The notes under the pieces were generated by a model. It saw only the letters and a program-made list of their open reading frames with translations, did not search any database and was not told the origin of the DNA. Shown in pieces: positions 1 to 8,262 of a stretch of DNA of 64,000 bases (within the stretch, counting starts at the first letter, position 1; every line of letters begins with the position of its first letter). The DNA lies in contig NZ_LGHP01000003.1 of the NCBI RefSeq assembly GCF_001280845.1, positions 186,547 to 250,546 of the forward strand, in the 5' to 3' direction. Position numbers and translations under genes: made by a program. Source of the stretch: Bacillus sp. FJAT-28004. GTDB lineage: Bacteria; Bacillota; Bacilli; Paenibacillales; Paenibacillaceae.

Positions 1-2
1 CG

Positions 3-608
3 CTTAAGGGCTTCACGCAGCTTTTGAGCAGCAAGTATCCGGAGAACCAACATTATTTTTCAATTATGGCCAATGAAATTGACCGTATTACACTTATCGT
101 AAATGAGTTTATGACGCTGGCCAAGCCGCATTTCACGAACTTTCGCAACGAGCCTCTAGAGCCGATACTGAGAAGCGTCTTATCATTACTGGAAACACAG
201 GCTATTTTGATAAACGTGGAATTGAAGGTTTGTTTTGACCAAACACGGCCGTTGATATTTTGCAATGTTGATCAGCTTAAGCAGGTTTTCTTGAATATTA
301 TCAAAAATGCGTTAGAGGCGATGACGTATGGCGGCGAAGTTGTTGTGACTGTTGCAAGTTTGGAGGATGGCTTCGTTCATATCCGAATTAAAGATGGCGG
401 TTCGGGTATACCGGAGGAGCTAATTAAGAAAATCGGTGAACCTTTTCTGACAACGAAAGAAAAAGGGACGGGACTTGGTATTATGATCAGCAACCGCATT
501 ATTGAAGCGCACAAAGGTACGCTTCAAATTAGCAGTGTGATGAATGAAGGGACAGTCGTGGAAATCATGTTGCCTTTTCAGGAGCAGTTGCCGGCAAGCT
601 TAGGATGA
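3..608 (+). CDS. Sensor histidine kinase, C-terminal part (5' end outside window)
   Basis: The frame is open from the first bases, so the gene starts upstream of the window. The first residues (LKGFTQLL) match the segment just after the phosphorylated His of HisKA domains, so the His itself is outside. The rest is the HATPase_c domain: N box NIIKNALEAM, G1 box DGGSGIPEE and G2 box GTGLGIMISNRI. There is no C-terminal receiver. The arrangement resembles the sporulation kinases KinA-KinE that feed Spo0F; which kinase it is cannot be told without the sensor half. The last 9 bp overlap the convergent MFS gene. Confidence 0.85.
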   Translation, partial: LKGFTQLLSSKYPENQHYFSIMANEIDRITLIVNEFMTLAKPHFTNFRNEPLEPILRSVLSLLETQAILINVELKVCFDQTRPLIFCNVDQLKQVFLNIIKNALEAMTYGGEVVVTVASLEDGFVHIRIKDGGSGIPEELIKKIGEPFLTTKEKGTGLGIMISNRIIEAHKGTLQISSVMNEGTVVEIMLPFQEQLPASLG

Positions 609-1814
609 ACTATAGGCATTATCATCTGAAGTGGCCATCATTCTTTTGCGTTTATGATGAAGCGTGAAGTATATGACGGAAGATAAGGCAATAATAATGG
701 CGCAAAGCACATACATAGCGCTGTAGCCGTAGCTTGAAGCCAATGATCCAAGCGTGTATGAGCCAATGCCATACCCAAGATCGAATAGCAAATAAAATGT
801 TGCTGTAGCGAGCCCTCTGCGATGAGCAGGAGCAGCAAGTATAGCTATGGTCTGAAAGCAAGGCAGCAGGGCGCCGTATCCGAGACCAATGACAGCACCG
901 GAAACAAGCAGAAGCACTGGCGAACTCGCTTGACTAAGCAGCAGCATGCCGATTGCAAATATAGCAATGCTGGGATAAACAATGACATGCTCGCCTACAC
1001 GATCGAGCAATTTTCCTACAATTGGACGAGGCAATACGATCATTATGCCGAAGCAAACGAAGAAATAGCTGGCATATTGATCAATAGCCTGCTCATGAGC
1101 ATAAACGGACATAAACGTCACTAATCCACTGTAAGCGAACGCGACAACAAACCCGCTAATTGCGATGGGCACGGCTTTCCGTTCCACAAGATCTCGCCAA
1201 TGCAACTTGCTCTTAGTCCTTATGATCGGCTGCTTCGCTTTGGCGATGCTGGATTGGCCTTTTGTTGAAGCACCTAGTAAAAATGAGATGAGTGCGCATA
1301 CTGCGCATAAAGCGAACATCGCTGTAAAACCGCCATGTGTCGTTATCGTTAAACCTACGAATGGTCCAATGACCATGGCTAGGCTCATAAATAAACTGAA
1401 GTAACTAATCCCCTCACCTTTACGATGTTCTGGTATTATTCCAATTGCAGTCGTATTGGTAGAGGTGGTTGCGATAGCGAAGGTGCCGCCGTGAAAAAAA
1501 CGAACAAGCAGCAGCATGGCGTACCCAAAAACACCTAAATATGCGATGGAAAACAATAAGAACAGCAGTAAGGAAATAATGACGATTTTACGTTCTCCAT
1601 AACGAGTCATCAGTTGCCCAGCAAAGGGCCTAAGAAGTACAGAGGCGATAACAAATACGGTCATTGACAATCCCGCCTGCGTGTCAGACCCTCCAAGACC
1701 ATTGGTCACATAAACGGACAGAGCTGTTGCTAACGTATAAAAAGCAAAAAATAGAAAAAAGCTGCTTAAACATATTTTTATGAAGTCAGCGCTCCATAAT
1801 TTATTGGCATTCAT
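600..1814 (-). CDS. MFS drug/metabolite efflux transporter
   Basis: About 404 residues with twelve hydrophobic segments. It has the MFS loop 2-3 signature (RPFAGQLMTRYGERK) and a second copy-like loop (RPIVGKLLDRVGE) in the C-terminal half, as expected for a major facilitator with two six-helix halves. The start at 1814 is chosen because GAGAGGGG lies 8 nt before it; an ATG at 1847 that overlaps the marR stop is the alternative. It lies directly downstream of a MarR regulator in the same direction, so it is probably an efflux pump controlled by that repressor. The substrate cannot be inferred. It converges on the upstream kinase with a 9-bp overlap. Confidence 0.85.
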   Translation of the reverse strand: MNANKLWSADFIKICLSSFFLFFAFYTLATALSVYVTNGLGGSDTQAGLSMTVFVIASVLLRPFAGQLMTRYGERKIVIISLLLFLLFSIAYLGVFGYAMLLLVRFFHGGTFAIATTSTNTTAIGIIPEHRKGEGISYFSLFMSLAMVIGPFVGLTITTHGGFTAMFALCAVCALISFLLGASTKGQSSIAKAKQPIIRTKSKLHWRDLVERKAVPIAISGFVVAFAYSGLVTFMSVYAHEQAIDQYASYFFVCFGIMIVLPRPIVGKLLDRVGEHVIVYPSIAIFAIGMLLLSQASSPVLLLVSGAVIGLGYGALLPCFQTIAILAAPAHRRGLATATFYLLFDLGYGIGSYTLGSLASSYGYSAMYVLCAIIIALSSVIYFTLHHKRKRMMATSDDNAYSSS

Positions 1815-1843
1815 TACAGGTTCCCCTCTCAGATGTTCGCCGT

Positions 1844-2296
1844 TCATTGATTCGTCTTTGTGTTAGATTCATGATGCTGATCCGCATTTTTAATTATTTT
1901 GGCCATAAATTTTTTGAATGCTTGAATTTCGTCTATGGAAATATCCGTCAACAGCTGTGCGACAAAGTTTTCTTCGATGGGTGCCAGTTCATTAGAGCAT
2001 GTTCTGCCATTAGCGGTTAAATAAAGCAGCTGTGAGCGACGATCATTCGGATTTGCGACACGGCGTACAAGCGCTTTCCGCTCCAGCTGGTCAACAAGCC
2101 GTGTAATATTGGCTGGATCCTTGTCGGAGCGCTGTGCCAAATCTTTATGAGTCATGCCATCATGCTCATCAAGATACATGAGCAGTGACCATTGTTCAGG
2201 CGTAACGTCATAATCTTGAAAAAGCTGATGAAGCCGCAGGTTTAGTTTGCGGCCTGTATTGCTGAGCATATAACCTACCGATTGTTTAAATTCCAA
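1844..2296 (-). CDS. MarR family transcriptional regulator
   Basis: About 150 residues with the winged-helix MarR fold. The recognition region is around MTHKDLAQRSDKDPANITRLVDQLERKG-like residues 50-75, and the wing motif (ANPNDRRSQ) follows. An AGGTG sequence 6 nt before TTG at 2296 favours that start; GTG at 2305 is the alternative. It is cotranscribed with the MFS gene, with coupled stop and start. A perfect inverted repeat lies just upstream of its start (separate entry), which suggests autoregulated repression relieved by a small ligand. There is no Cys in the position used by OhrR-type redox sensors, so ligand binding rather than oxidation is likelier. Confidence 0.85.
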   Translation of the reverse strand: MEFKQSVGYMLSNTGRKLNLRLHQLFQDYDVTPEQWSLLMYLDEHDGMTHKDLAQRSDKDPANITRLVDQLERKALVRRVANPNDRRSQLLYLTANGRTCSNELAPIEENFVAQLLTDISIDEIQAFKKFMAKIIKNADQHHESNTKTNQ

Positions 2297-2316
2297 TGAT
2301 TTCACCTGCTATATCC

Positions 2317-2355
2317 ATTTAGTTGTTATGACAATAATACGCTTAACAACTAAAT
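2317..2355. promoter_or_regulatory. Probable MarR operator: perfect 12-bp inverted repeat
   Basis: ATTTAGTTGTTA at 2317-2328 and its exact reverse complement at 2344-2355, separated by 15 bp, lie just upstream of the marR start. The position and the perfect symmetry fit an operator for the MarR protein. Function is inferred. Confidence 0.6.
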
Positions 2356-2395
2356 AGGTCAACAGCTTCAATCCATAAATCTGGAATGAAGCTGC

Positions 2396-3253
2396 TTACA
2401 GAGAATCGAGAGGGTTGTGATGCTGCTTGCGATATTGTTCGGGCGTAAGGTCAGTATGAAGCTTGAAAGCGCGGCTGAAGTGAGAGGGATGCTTAAATCC
2501 AACATCATAGCCAATATCGGTAATGGGGAGAACGCTATTGATAAGCTCAATTTTGGCCTGATAGATTCGGCGCTGCATTAGAAACTGAAAGATTGTAAAT
2601 CCAGTAACCTCTTTAAACGTTTTGGCCAAATAATATTTGCTTAAGTGAAGCTCTGTTTGAATGGCCTCAAGCGTAATATCATCATTATAATGGCACTCCA
2701 AATAAGAGATGATGGCTTGAACATGGCGCTCCTTGGAGGAAGGAAAGGTTGGTTTATCCTTTAGCGGCTTCTGACAAAGCTGATTGATCTGAATAAGAAA
2801 ATCGAGCATTAACGCCTGAAATCGCTGCCTGGAGAAGCTGTCCTGCTGCACGTAAAGCTGCTCCAGCTTATGAAGGCTTGCTTCGATTTCAGCTCTCTCG
2901 GTCCCCCTCAGCTGCAATCGTATATTTTGAAGCTTCTCGAATGGTTCGAGCAGGTCCGCAGCAAAAGGAGGTTGTATAAATTGCTTAAAGTAATAGGGAT
3001 CAAAATGGAGTATCGACCGGTGGTAAGTAGCGCTTGGATCGACATTTGCCCGGTGCAATGTCATCCCGTGCATAAGCAGCAAGTCACCAGGTTCAAGGAC
3101 ATATATGCGATCATTAATGAGATAGTTTACTTTGCCGCCATGGAAATAATAAACTTCATAATGAAAATGACTATGATAGGGGATTTGAGCGTTGAAATCA
3201 GAGCTGGTTCCCATTGTAAAAGGTAATTGGATTTGTTGCTGCGTGCTCATCAT
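2396..3253 (-). CDS. AraC family regulator with N-terminal cupin
   Basis: 285 residues from the start at 3253 (GGAGG 4-7 nt upstream; an in-frame extension to 3358 has no ribosome site). The N-terminal half is a cupin-type sensor (HSHFHYEVYYFHGG, then YVLEPGDLLLM). The C-terminal 100 residues carry two helix-turn-helix motifs, ending in the classic GFKHPSHFSRAFK...TPEQYRKQ signature. It is divergent from two Gfo/Idh dehydrogenase genes, which it probably activates in response to a sugar or sugar acid. Effector unknown. Confidence 0.88.
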   Translation of the reverse strand: MMSTQQQIQLPFTMGTSSDFNAQIPYHSHFHYEVYYFHGGKVNYLINDRIYVLEPGDLLLMHGMTLHRANVDPSATYHRSILHFDPYYFKQFIQPPFAADLLEPFEKLQNIRLQLRGTERAEIEASLHKLEQLYVQQDSFSRQRFQALMLDFLIQINQLCQKPLKDKPTFPSSKERHVQAIISYLECHYNDDITLEAIQTELHLSKYYLAKTFKEVTGFTIFQFLMQRRIYQAKIELINSVLPITDIGYDVGFKHPSHFSRAFKLHTDLTPEQYRKQHHNPLDSL

Positions 3254-3425
3254 TTCGCCTCCACTTATAAATACCCTCATTATACACCAACCACAGTCAA
3301 ATAAAAGCGTAAACAAGTTAATGCGAATGAAGTTGGCTGCATTCCAAAATGCTACCATATAGGCAGGTGAAAACGATTAAGCAAGCTTTGTTATTATAAC
3401 ATCGTAAATAAGGGGCGGTATTCGG

Positions 3426-4553
3426 ATGCAGATCGTTCGTTTGGGAATTATCGGATTAGGAAATATGGGCAAGGGGCATATTGGCTACTTACTGAAGGGC
3501 GAAGTAAGTGGAGTCCAAGTAACCGCAGTTAGTGATTGTGTACAAGCAAATCTTGAGTGGGCAAAAGAAAAGCTTGGTGATCAAGTCGGATTGTATGAGG
3601 ATCCTTATGAAATGATGGACTCTGGACTTGTTGACGGTGTACTTATCGCAACTCCTCATTTCTCCCATCCAGAGCTTTCTATTGCTTGCTTCGAGCGTGG
3701 TCTGCATGTGCTTTGCGAGAAACCGGCGGGTGTATATACGAAGCAGGTTCGCGAGATGAATGAGGCGGGCAGCAAGGCGAATGTTAAATTCAGCATGATG
3801 TATAACCAACGGACAAATCCGATATATGTGAAGCTGAAAGAATTGATTGATAACGGTGAGCTAGGCGAAGTGAGACGGACCAACTGGATTATTACAAATT
3901 GGTATCGCTCTCAAAGCTATTACGATTCGGGTACTTGGCGAGCAACTTGGGGTGGTGAAGGCGGCGGCGTACTGCTTAACCAAGATCCCCATCAGCTCGA
4001 TTTGTGGCAATGGACGATCAGTATGATGCCAAAGCGTGTCCGTGCTTTCTGCTACTTCGGCAAGCATCGTGACATCGAGGTCGAGGATGATGTAACAGCT
4101 TTCGTTGAATACGAGAATGGAGCTACTGGGGTGTTCGTGACGACGACGGGCGAAGCGCCAGGAACGAATAGACTGGAAGTGAGCGGTGATCGCGGTAAAA
4201 TTGTAATCGAAAATAATCAGCTAACCTTCTGGCGTCTAACCGTTCCCGAGCCTGAATTCAACAAGCAATTTAAAGGCGGCTTTGGTCAGCCGGAATGCTG
4301 GAAATGCGAAATTCCAATTAACGGAAGCAATCCCGATCATAAAGGAATTACACAAAACTGGGTGAATGCCATCCTGTTCAATGAACCATTAATTGCTCCA
4401 GGAGAAGAAGGCATCAAAGGGCTTATGCTCTCCAATGCGATGCTTCTATCGACATGGACCGATGGCTGGGTAGATTTGCCGATTGATGAGGAGTTATTTT
4501 ATAAGCATTTGCAAGAGCGAATCGCAAGCTCTGCCTATCAGAAGGAGGACTAG
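3426..4553 (+). CDS. Gfo/Idh/MocA family oxidoreductase
   Basis: 375 residues. The N-terminal Rossmann fold has the dinucleotide motif GIIGLGNMGKGH, followed by the family motif CEKPAG near residue 98. The C-terminal half is the alpha/beta substrate domain, with the GGEGGGVLLNQDPHQLDLW segment holding the catalytic-site His/Asp. Such enzymes use NAD(P) to oxidise or reduce sugars, inositols or their derivatives in the cytoplasm. It is the first gene of a two-gene unit, 4 nt before a second family member, and divergent from an AraC regulator. Substrate unknown. Confidence 0.88.
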   Translation: MQIVRLGIIGLGNMGKGHIGYLLKGEVSGVQVTAVSDCVQANLEWAKEKLGDQVGLYEDPYEMMDSGLVDGVLIATPHFSHPELSIACFERGLHVLCEKPAGVYTKQVREMNEAGSKANVKFSMMYNQRTNPIYVKLKELIDNGELGEVRRTNWIITNWYRSQSYYDSGTWRATWGGEGGGVLLNQDPHQLDLWQWTISMMPKRVRAFCYFGKHRDIEVEDDVTAFVEYENGATGVFVTTTGEAPGTNRLEVSGDRGKIVIENNQLTFWRLTVPEPEFNKQFKGGFGQPECWKCEIPINGSNPDHKGITQNWVNAILFNEPLIAPGEEGIKGLMLSNAMLLSTWTDGWVDLPIDEELFYKHLQERIASSAYQKED

Positions 4554-4557
4554 ATCG

Positions 4558-5631
4558 ATGAGTAATGCGGATGGCATGAAGTATGCGCCAAAGGGAAAAC
4601 CGAATAGAGTAGTTGAGGACGGGCAATTCGTAATTGCGGCTGTTAGTCTTGATCATGGTCATATCTATGGCATGTGCAATGGACTCGTGGAAGCAGGGGC
4701 AACTTTAAAATGGGTGTATGATGCCGACCCTGCTAAGGTTGAAGCATTTGTTCGCCAATATCCGCAGGTGCAGGCAGCTGACTCGGAAGAGCAGGTGCTC
4801 TCCGACACTGAGGTGCAGCTGGTTGCAGCTGCTGCTATAACTTCGGAGCGTGGACCGCTAGGCGTTCGCGTCATGCGGAGCGGCAAACATTATTTCACAG
4901 ATAAAGCGCCATTTACGACGCTTGAGCAGCTCGCGGACGCACGCACTGCTTACGCAGATACCGGAAAAAAATATGCTGTATATTACAGTGAGAGATTGCA
5001 TGTGGAATGTGCGGTTTATGCGGGTCAATTGATCGAACAAGGCGCAATTGGACGTGTTGTTCAGGTCATTGGACTAGGCCCGCATCGTTTGAACGCAGCA
5101 TCCCGTCCGGCATGGTTTTTTGAGAAGGAAAAGTACGGAGGCATTATTTGTGATATCGGATCGCATCAAATTGAACAATTTCTATATTTTACAGGTAATC
5201 AGAATGCGAGTGTCGTAAACAGCAAGGTTGCCAACTATGCAAATAAGGACTATCCAGAGCTTGAGGATTTTGGTGATATGACGCTTGTAGGAGATAACGG
5301 GGCAACCGGCTACTTCCGTGTTGATTGGCTGACACCAAGCGGACTTGGCACATGGGGCGACGGTCGTACAATTATTCTCGGAACAGAAGGTTACATCGAG
5401 ATGAGGAAGTATATTGATATCACTAAAGATAAGGACGGCGACCAGCTTTATCTGGTAAACGGGGATGGTGAACAGCATATCCAGCTTCGTGGCAAAGTCG
5501 GCTTCCCTTATTTTGGACAGCTGATTCTCGATTGCTTGAATGGGACGGAGCTTGCAATGACGCAGGAGCATACCTTCAAAGCAGCAGAGCTGTCGCTTCT
5601 TGCTCAGAAGCATGCGACAAAAGTGGAGTAG
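4558..5631 (+). CDS. Gfo/Idh/MocA family oxidoreductase (second of pair)
   Basis: 357 residues from ATG 4558, which has AAGGAGG 9 nt upstream; a longer in-frame reading begins inside the preceding gene. The Rossmann start is atypical (VIAAVSLDHGHIYGMCNGL) with a His-rich loop in place of a plain GxGxxG. DKAPFTT occupies the EKP position, and GGIICDIGSHQIEQFLYFTG carries the catalytic region. It is probably translated together with the upstream dehydrogenase and may act on the next intermediate of the same sugar route. The divergence from canonical EKP makes a changed cofactor or substrate preference possible. Confidence 0.85.
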   Translation: MSNADGMKYAPKGKPNRVVEDGQFVIAAVSLDHGHIYGMCNGLVEAGATLKWVYDADPAKVEAFVRQYPQVQAADSEEQVLSDTEVQLVAAAAITSERGPLGVRVMRSGKHYFTDKAPFTTLEQLADARTAYADTGKKYAVYYSERLHVECAVYAGQLIEQGAIGRVVQVIGLGPHRLNAASRPAWFFEKEKYGGIICDIGSHQIEQFLYFTGNQNASVVNSKVANYANKDYPELEDFGDMTLVGDNGATGYFRVDWLTPSGLGTWGDGRTIILGTEGYIEMRKYIDITKDKDGDQLYLVNGDGEQHIQLRGKVGFPYFGQLILDCLNGTELAMTQEHTFKAAELSLLAQKHATKVE

Positions 5632-5654
5632 AAATGGTTTCTGTTAATAGACAG

Positions 5655-5684
5655 TTGCTTTTTTACTCGTACTCAGTATAAAAT
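5655..5684 (+). promoter_or_regulatory. Sigma-A-like promoter of the UMP kinase leader
   Basis: TTGCTT at 5655-5660 is followed by TATAAAAT at 5677-5684, with 16-18 bp spacing. It lies upstream of the leader peptide and terminator, so the terminator is inside the transcript of the UMP kinase gene and not only the end of the preceding operon. Confidence 0.55.
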
Positions 5685-5717
5685 AGGTTGGAAATAATAA
5701 ATGGAAGGAGTGGGGAT

Positions 5718-5804
5718 ATGAGGATCAAAAGAAGGATGACCTTATCCCAATTTCATTTTTCATATTCCCATTTCACTTTTACACTAAAGCATCCATTGCT
5801 TTAG
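5718..5804 (+). CDS. 28-residue leader peptide ahead of UMP kinase
   Basis: GGAAGGAG lies 7 nt before ATG 5718, and the reading frame runs 28 codons to TAG at 5802-5804. The peptide is basic at the start (MRIKRRM), then rich in Phe, Ser, His and Thr. The coding run 5739-5788 contains no G at all and 5751-5780 is 18/30 T. The stop codon lies inside the descending arm of the terminator stem. This matches the logic of the E. coli pyrBI leader, where a U-rich translated leader overlaps the attenuator. It is a regulatory ORF by inference. Confidence 0.6.
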   Translation: MRIKRRMTLSQFHFSYSHFTFTLKHPLL

Positions 5805-5815
5805 TGTTTTTTTTT
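5781..5815 (+). terminator. Perfect intrinsic terminator/attenuator
   Basis: ACACTAAAGC (5781-5790), a 7-nt loop and GCTTTAGTGT (5798-5807) form a 10-bp perfect stem followed by nine T. It ends 23 nt before the UMP kinase start and overlaps the end of the leader ORF. It may also end the Gfo/Idh transcript. Confidence 0.85.
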
Positions 5816-5838
5816 ATTACATGGAGGTGTAACGACGA

Positions 5839-6576
5839 ATGAGGTACAAAAGGGTTCTTATTAAACTAAGCGGTGGAGCAGTCGCAGGAAATACTGAATT
5901 TGGATTTGAACCTGAGAGGTTGAATTACATTGCGAATGAAATTATATCAGTCGTTAATTTAGGAGTAGAAGTGTCACTCGTTATTGGCGGGGGTAACATA
6001 TTCCGCGGTAATATGGCGGAAAGCTGGGGAATCGAAAGAGCGGAAGCAGACAACATTGGCACGCTTGCAACAGTCATTAATAGCTTGATGCTTCGTGGAG
6101 TTCTTAAAGCCAAGACCGACAAAGAAGTTCGTGTAATGACAGCAATACCGATTACATCGGTCGCTGAGCCGTATATCAGACTGCGAGCGATCCACCATTT
6201 GGAGCAAGGATATATCGTCATATTTGCAGGAGGGAACGGTCAACCTTACGTGACAACAGATTATCCTTCAGTACAAAGGGCAATTGAAGTGAATAGTGAA
6301 GCACTTTTGGTTGCAAAACAAGGCGTAGACGGTATTTTTAATGCAGACCCTAAATATGATGCAAATGCGAGGAAATTCAAATCCCTTCATTACAATGATG
6401 TTTTACAACATGATTTAAAGGTAATGGATCAGTCAGCCTTCATTTTAGCGAGAGACTATAATCTGCCTATGCATGTGTTCAACTTCGACAAGCCAGGTTC
6501 GATGAAAGAGATTTGTGAAGGTGCAAATAACGGAACCGTCATAAGCGGTGAATCTGTTCTTGCATATAATGAATAG
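5839..6576 (+). CDS. UMP kinase (PyrH-type paralogue)
   Basis: 245 residues of the amino-acid-kinase fold. It has the N-terminal KLSGGAV substrate loop, GGGNIFRG near residue 51, ADNIGTLATVINSLML (UMP site region), GGNGQPYVTTDYPS and GVDGIFNADPKYD. These are the blocks of bacterial PyrH, which phosphorylates UMP to UDP with ATP as a hexamer. It differs from housekeeping PyrH in several otherwise stable places, for example GGNGQPYVTTD where GGTGNPFFTTD is usual. It is also not next to tsf and frr, so it is likely a second, regulated copy. GGAGGTG lies 9 nt before the start. Confidence 0.85.
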   Translation: MRYKRVLIKLSGGAVAGNTEFGFEPERLNYIANEIISVVNLGVEVSLVIGGGNIFRGNMAESWGIERAEADNIGTLATVINSLMLRGVLKAKTDKEVRVMTAIPITSVAEPYIRLRAIHHLEQGYIVIFAGGNGQPYVTTDYPSVQRAIEVNSEALLVAKQGVDGIFNADPKYDANARKFKSLHYNDVLQHDLKVMDQSAFILARDYNLPMHVFNFDKPGSMKEICEGANNGTVISGESVLAYNE

Positions 6577-6599
6577 CGATATAGACAAGAGGACGATAG

Positions 6600-6638
6600 A
6601 TGCACCTGTAACCGATTAACTCGGCAGGTGCATTTTTT
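6600..6638. terminator. Bidirectional terminator between UMP kinase and fnr
   Basis: ATGCACCTG (6600-6608) pairs with CAGGTGCAT (6625-6633), followed by a T run. It sits between the two convergent genes and overlaps the fnr stop. Confidence 0.8.
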
Positions 6639-7356
6639 ACATTCTGCAAATGTCTTTAGGGCAATTCTCACAATGGCAAATATCTCGGAGATACTGAAGA
6701 TCTTCTACAATGATGTGACTTTTTTCAATTTTGATGGCATTCGCTTTACGAAGTTTACTTAGCATACGGTTTACACTCTCCCTAGTAACGCCAATCATAT
6801 CAGCGAGTTCGGTGTTCGTGTGTACTTTTGAAACAACGATATGATTTTTTTGTTCAATGCCATAAGTGTTGGCCAGTCTAATGAGCAATGAACATAGCGC
6901 GCCGTGCTTGCCAAACATCATTAAATCACGGAATTTGGACTGCGTCATCCGATGAATAAGCCCCATCCATTTCATGAACTCAACAGCTAAATCTCCGTTA
7001 TGCCAAAACAATACTTCCAAATCCTTCTGTAGAATAACCCCGACGACACTATCCTCGATGATTTCCGCGTTAAAAACATGAGAGGATTGGCGAAAAGGGT
7101 CCACTTGGCCAAACATATCGCCTTCCTGATACATATATAAGATGAATTTTCTTCCTTCGTCAGAAGACTTTGTTATTTTTATCCGGCCGCTTTTGATGAA
7201 ATACAGCTTGTCAGCAGTGTCGCCTTCCCAGAATAGAAGTGAACCACTGGCAACTTTGATTTCGCACATCATTTGCTGGAGTTTAACTAAGTTATCGGCG
7301 GAGAAGCATTCTGTATTGCGGACATTACTTTCATTTGAACAATTTATTGTATTCAT
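6637..7356 (-). CDS. fnr: Fnr-type oxygen-sensing regulator with C-terminal FeS cysteines
   Basis: 239 residues. It has an N-terminal cyclic-nucleotide-like beta barrel (FWEGDTADKLYFIKSGRI), a dimer helix (GLIHRMTQSKFRDLMMFG) and a helix-turn-helix (TELADMIGVTRESVNRML). The C-terminus ends CHCENCPKDICRM, giving C229-x2-C232-x4-C237 plus an extra C227. In Bacillus subtilis Fnr a [4Fe-4S] cluster is held by three C-terminal Cys of this same spacing and an Asp in the dimer helix; FRDLMMFG supplies a candidate Asp. It should activate anaerobic genes at TGTGA-N6-TCACA boxes. A perfect box lies 41.5 bp before its own inferred start point, so it is probably self-activating. Confidence 0.9.
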   Translation of the reverse strand: MNTINCSNESNVRNTECFSADNLVKLQQMMCEIKVASGSLLFWEGDTADKLYFIKSGRIKITKSSDEGRKFILYMYQEGDMFGQVDPFRQSSHVFNAEIIEDSVVGVILQKDLEVLFWHNGDLAVEFMKWMGLIHRMTQSKFRDLMMFGKHGALCSLLIRLANTYGIEQKNHIVVSKVHTNTELADMIGVTRESVNRMLSKLRKANAIKIEKSHIIVEDLQYLRDICHCENCPKDICRM

Positions 7357-7424
7357 TCGTGGGATCGCTCCATTCTCAAGGCTTCCTCAGTTAATAAAGT
7401 ATAGCCATCTTTTTAACTGTTGGA

Positions 7425-7440
7425 TGTGATTCATGTCACA
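7425..7440 (-). promoter_or_regulatory. Fnr box of fnr (perfect)
   Basis: TGTGATTCATGTCACA. On the minus strand a TATACT -10 element lies at 7403-7398, which places the box centre 41.5 bp before the inferred start, the class II activator position. Confidence 0.75.
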
Positions 7441-7457
7441 ACAGCACTTATGGGCAG

Positions 7458-7473
7458 TGTGACATTATTCACT
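7458..7473 (+). promoter_or_regulatory. Fnr box of mobA
   Basis: TGTGACATTATTCACT, one mismatch from TGTGA-N6-TCACA. With TAAAGT (7495-7500) as -10, the box centre is at about -41.5 for mobA. Confidence 0.65.
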
Positions 7474-7532
7474 TACAGACCAAGTTATTTTGTCTAAAGT
7501 TGAACTATACAAAAAATTGAAAAGGAGAAGTG

Positions 7533-8144
7533 ATGATCATGCTTTCAGGAGTTATTTTGGCAGGTGGAGCAAATCGTCGGATGAAGGGAGAACTGAAGGC
7601 ACTACTTCCTTTTGGCGGTAAGCCTTTAATCGTTCGACAAATTGACCGTATGAGGGAATTATGCGATGAGTTGATTATTGTCACAAATGATCCAAAGCCC
7701 TATTTAAATATAGTTGATCGTTCCGTTCGCATTATAACCGATTTTTTTGAAAGCCATGGTCCTCTTAGCGGGATGCATGCAGCACTGTCTCTGGCGAAGC
7801 ATCCATCCGTGTGGGTAGTCGGCTGCGATATGCCTTATATATCAAGTAAAGCGGCTAAATTATTGCTGAACAGAAAGTTGGATGGCTTCGAAGCTGTTGT
7901 GCCTTTGGTGGCTGGTGAGACTCATCTATTACACGGCATCTATGATCGGGCTTGCGTATCCCACATCGTTCCACTTTTAAAACAAGGGGAGATTCACGTT
8001 TCGGCTTTGCTTAAGCATGCATTCTGGAGTGAACTGGGTGATCAGCTCTTATATGAGAATGGTGTGGATTTAAATTTTGTTTCCAGTTTCAAAACGTTGG
8101 CGGATTACGAGGCTATGCTTCTTATGGAGAATTTGCAAAAGTAA
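7533..8144 (+). CDS. mobA: Molybdenum cofactor guanylyltransferase
   Basis: 203 residues from ATG 7533 (AAGGAG 5 nt upstream; ATG 7539 is also possible). The N-terminal nucleotide-binding motif LAGGANRRMKGELKALLPFGG and the VGCDMPYIS metal-binding Asp motif identify MobA. MobA adds GMP to molybdopterin-Mo to form the MGD cofactor in the cytoplasm. The nitrate reductase encoded at 15.2 kb is of the bis-MGD type and needs this step. An Fnr box lies in front, so supply of the cofactor is tied to oxygen limitation. It is divergent from fnr. Confidence 0.88.
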   Translation: MIMLSGVILAGGANRRMKGELKALLPFGGKPLIVRQIDRMRELCDELIIVTNDPKPYLNIVDRSVRIITDFFESHGPLSGMHAALSLAKHPSVWVVGCDMPYISSKAAKLLLNRKLDGFEAVVPLVAGETHLLHGIYDRACVSHIVPLLKQGEIHVSALLKHAFWSELGDQLLYENGVDLNFVSSFKTLADYEAMLLMENLQK

Positions 8145-8209
8145 CAAATGGTTCAAGTTTTCTTAGAGGAGGATTTCCATCTTTCCTAAATTCATGAATC
8201 AACAAAAAA

Positions 8210-8243
8210 AATAGTGCCGGAATAATTCGAGGCACTATTATTT
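8210..8243. terminator. Bidirectional terminator
   Basis: AATAGTGCC (8210-8218) pairs with GGCACTATT (8231-8239), with A and T tracts on both sides. It lies between mobA and the convergent 67-residue gene. Confidence 0.75.
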
Positions 8244-8262
8244 TGTTCTTTTAAAGAATAAC

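Noticed and set aside
3254..3358. 35-residue N-terminal extension of the AraC protein
   Set aside because: No ribosome site; ATG 3253/3250 is directly preceded by GGAGG.
4483..4557. N-terminal extension of the second Gfo/Idh protein
   Set aside because: The extension overlaps the end of the previous gene; ATG 4558 has a proper AAGGAGG site.
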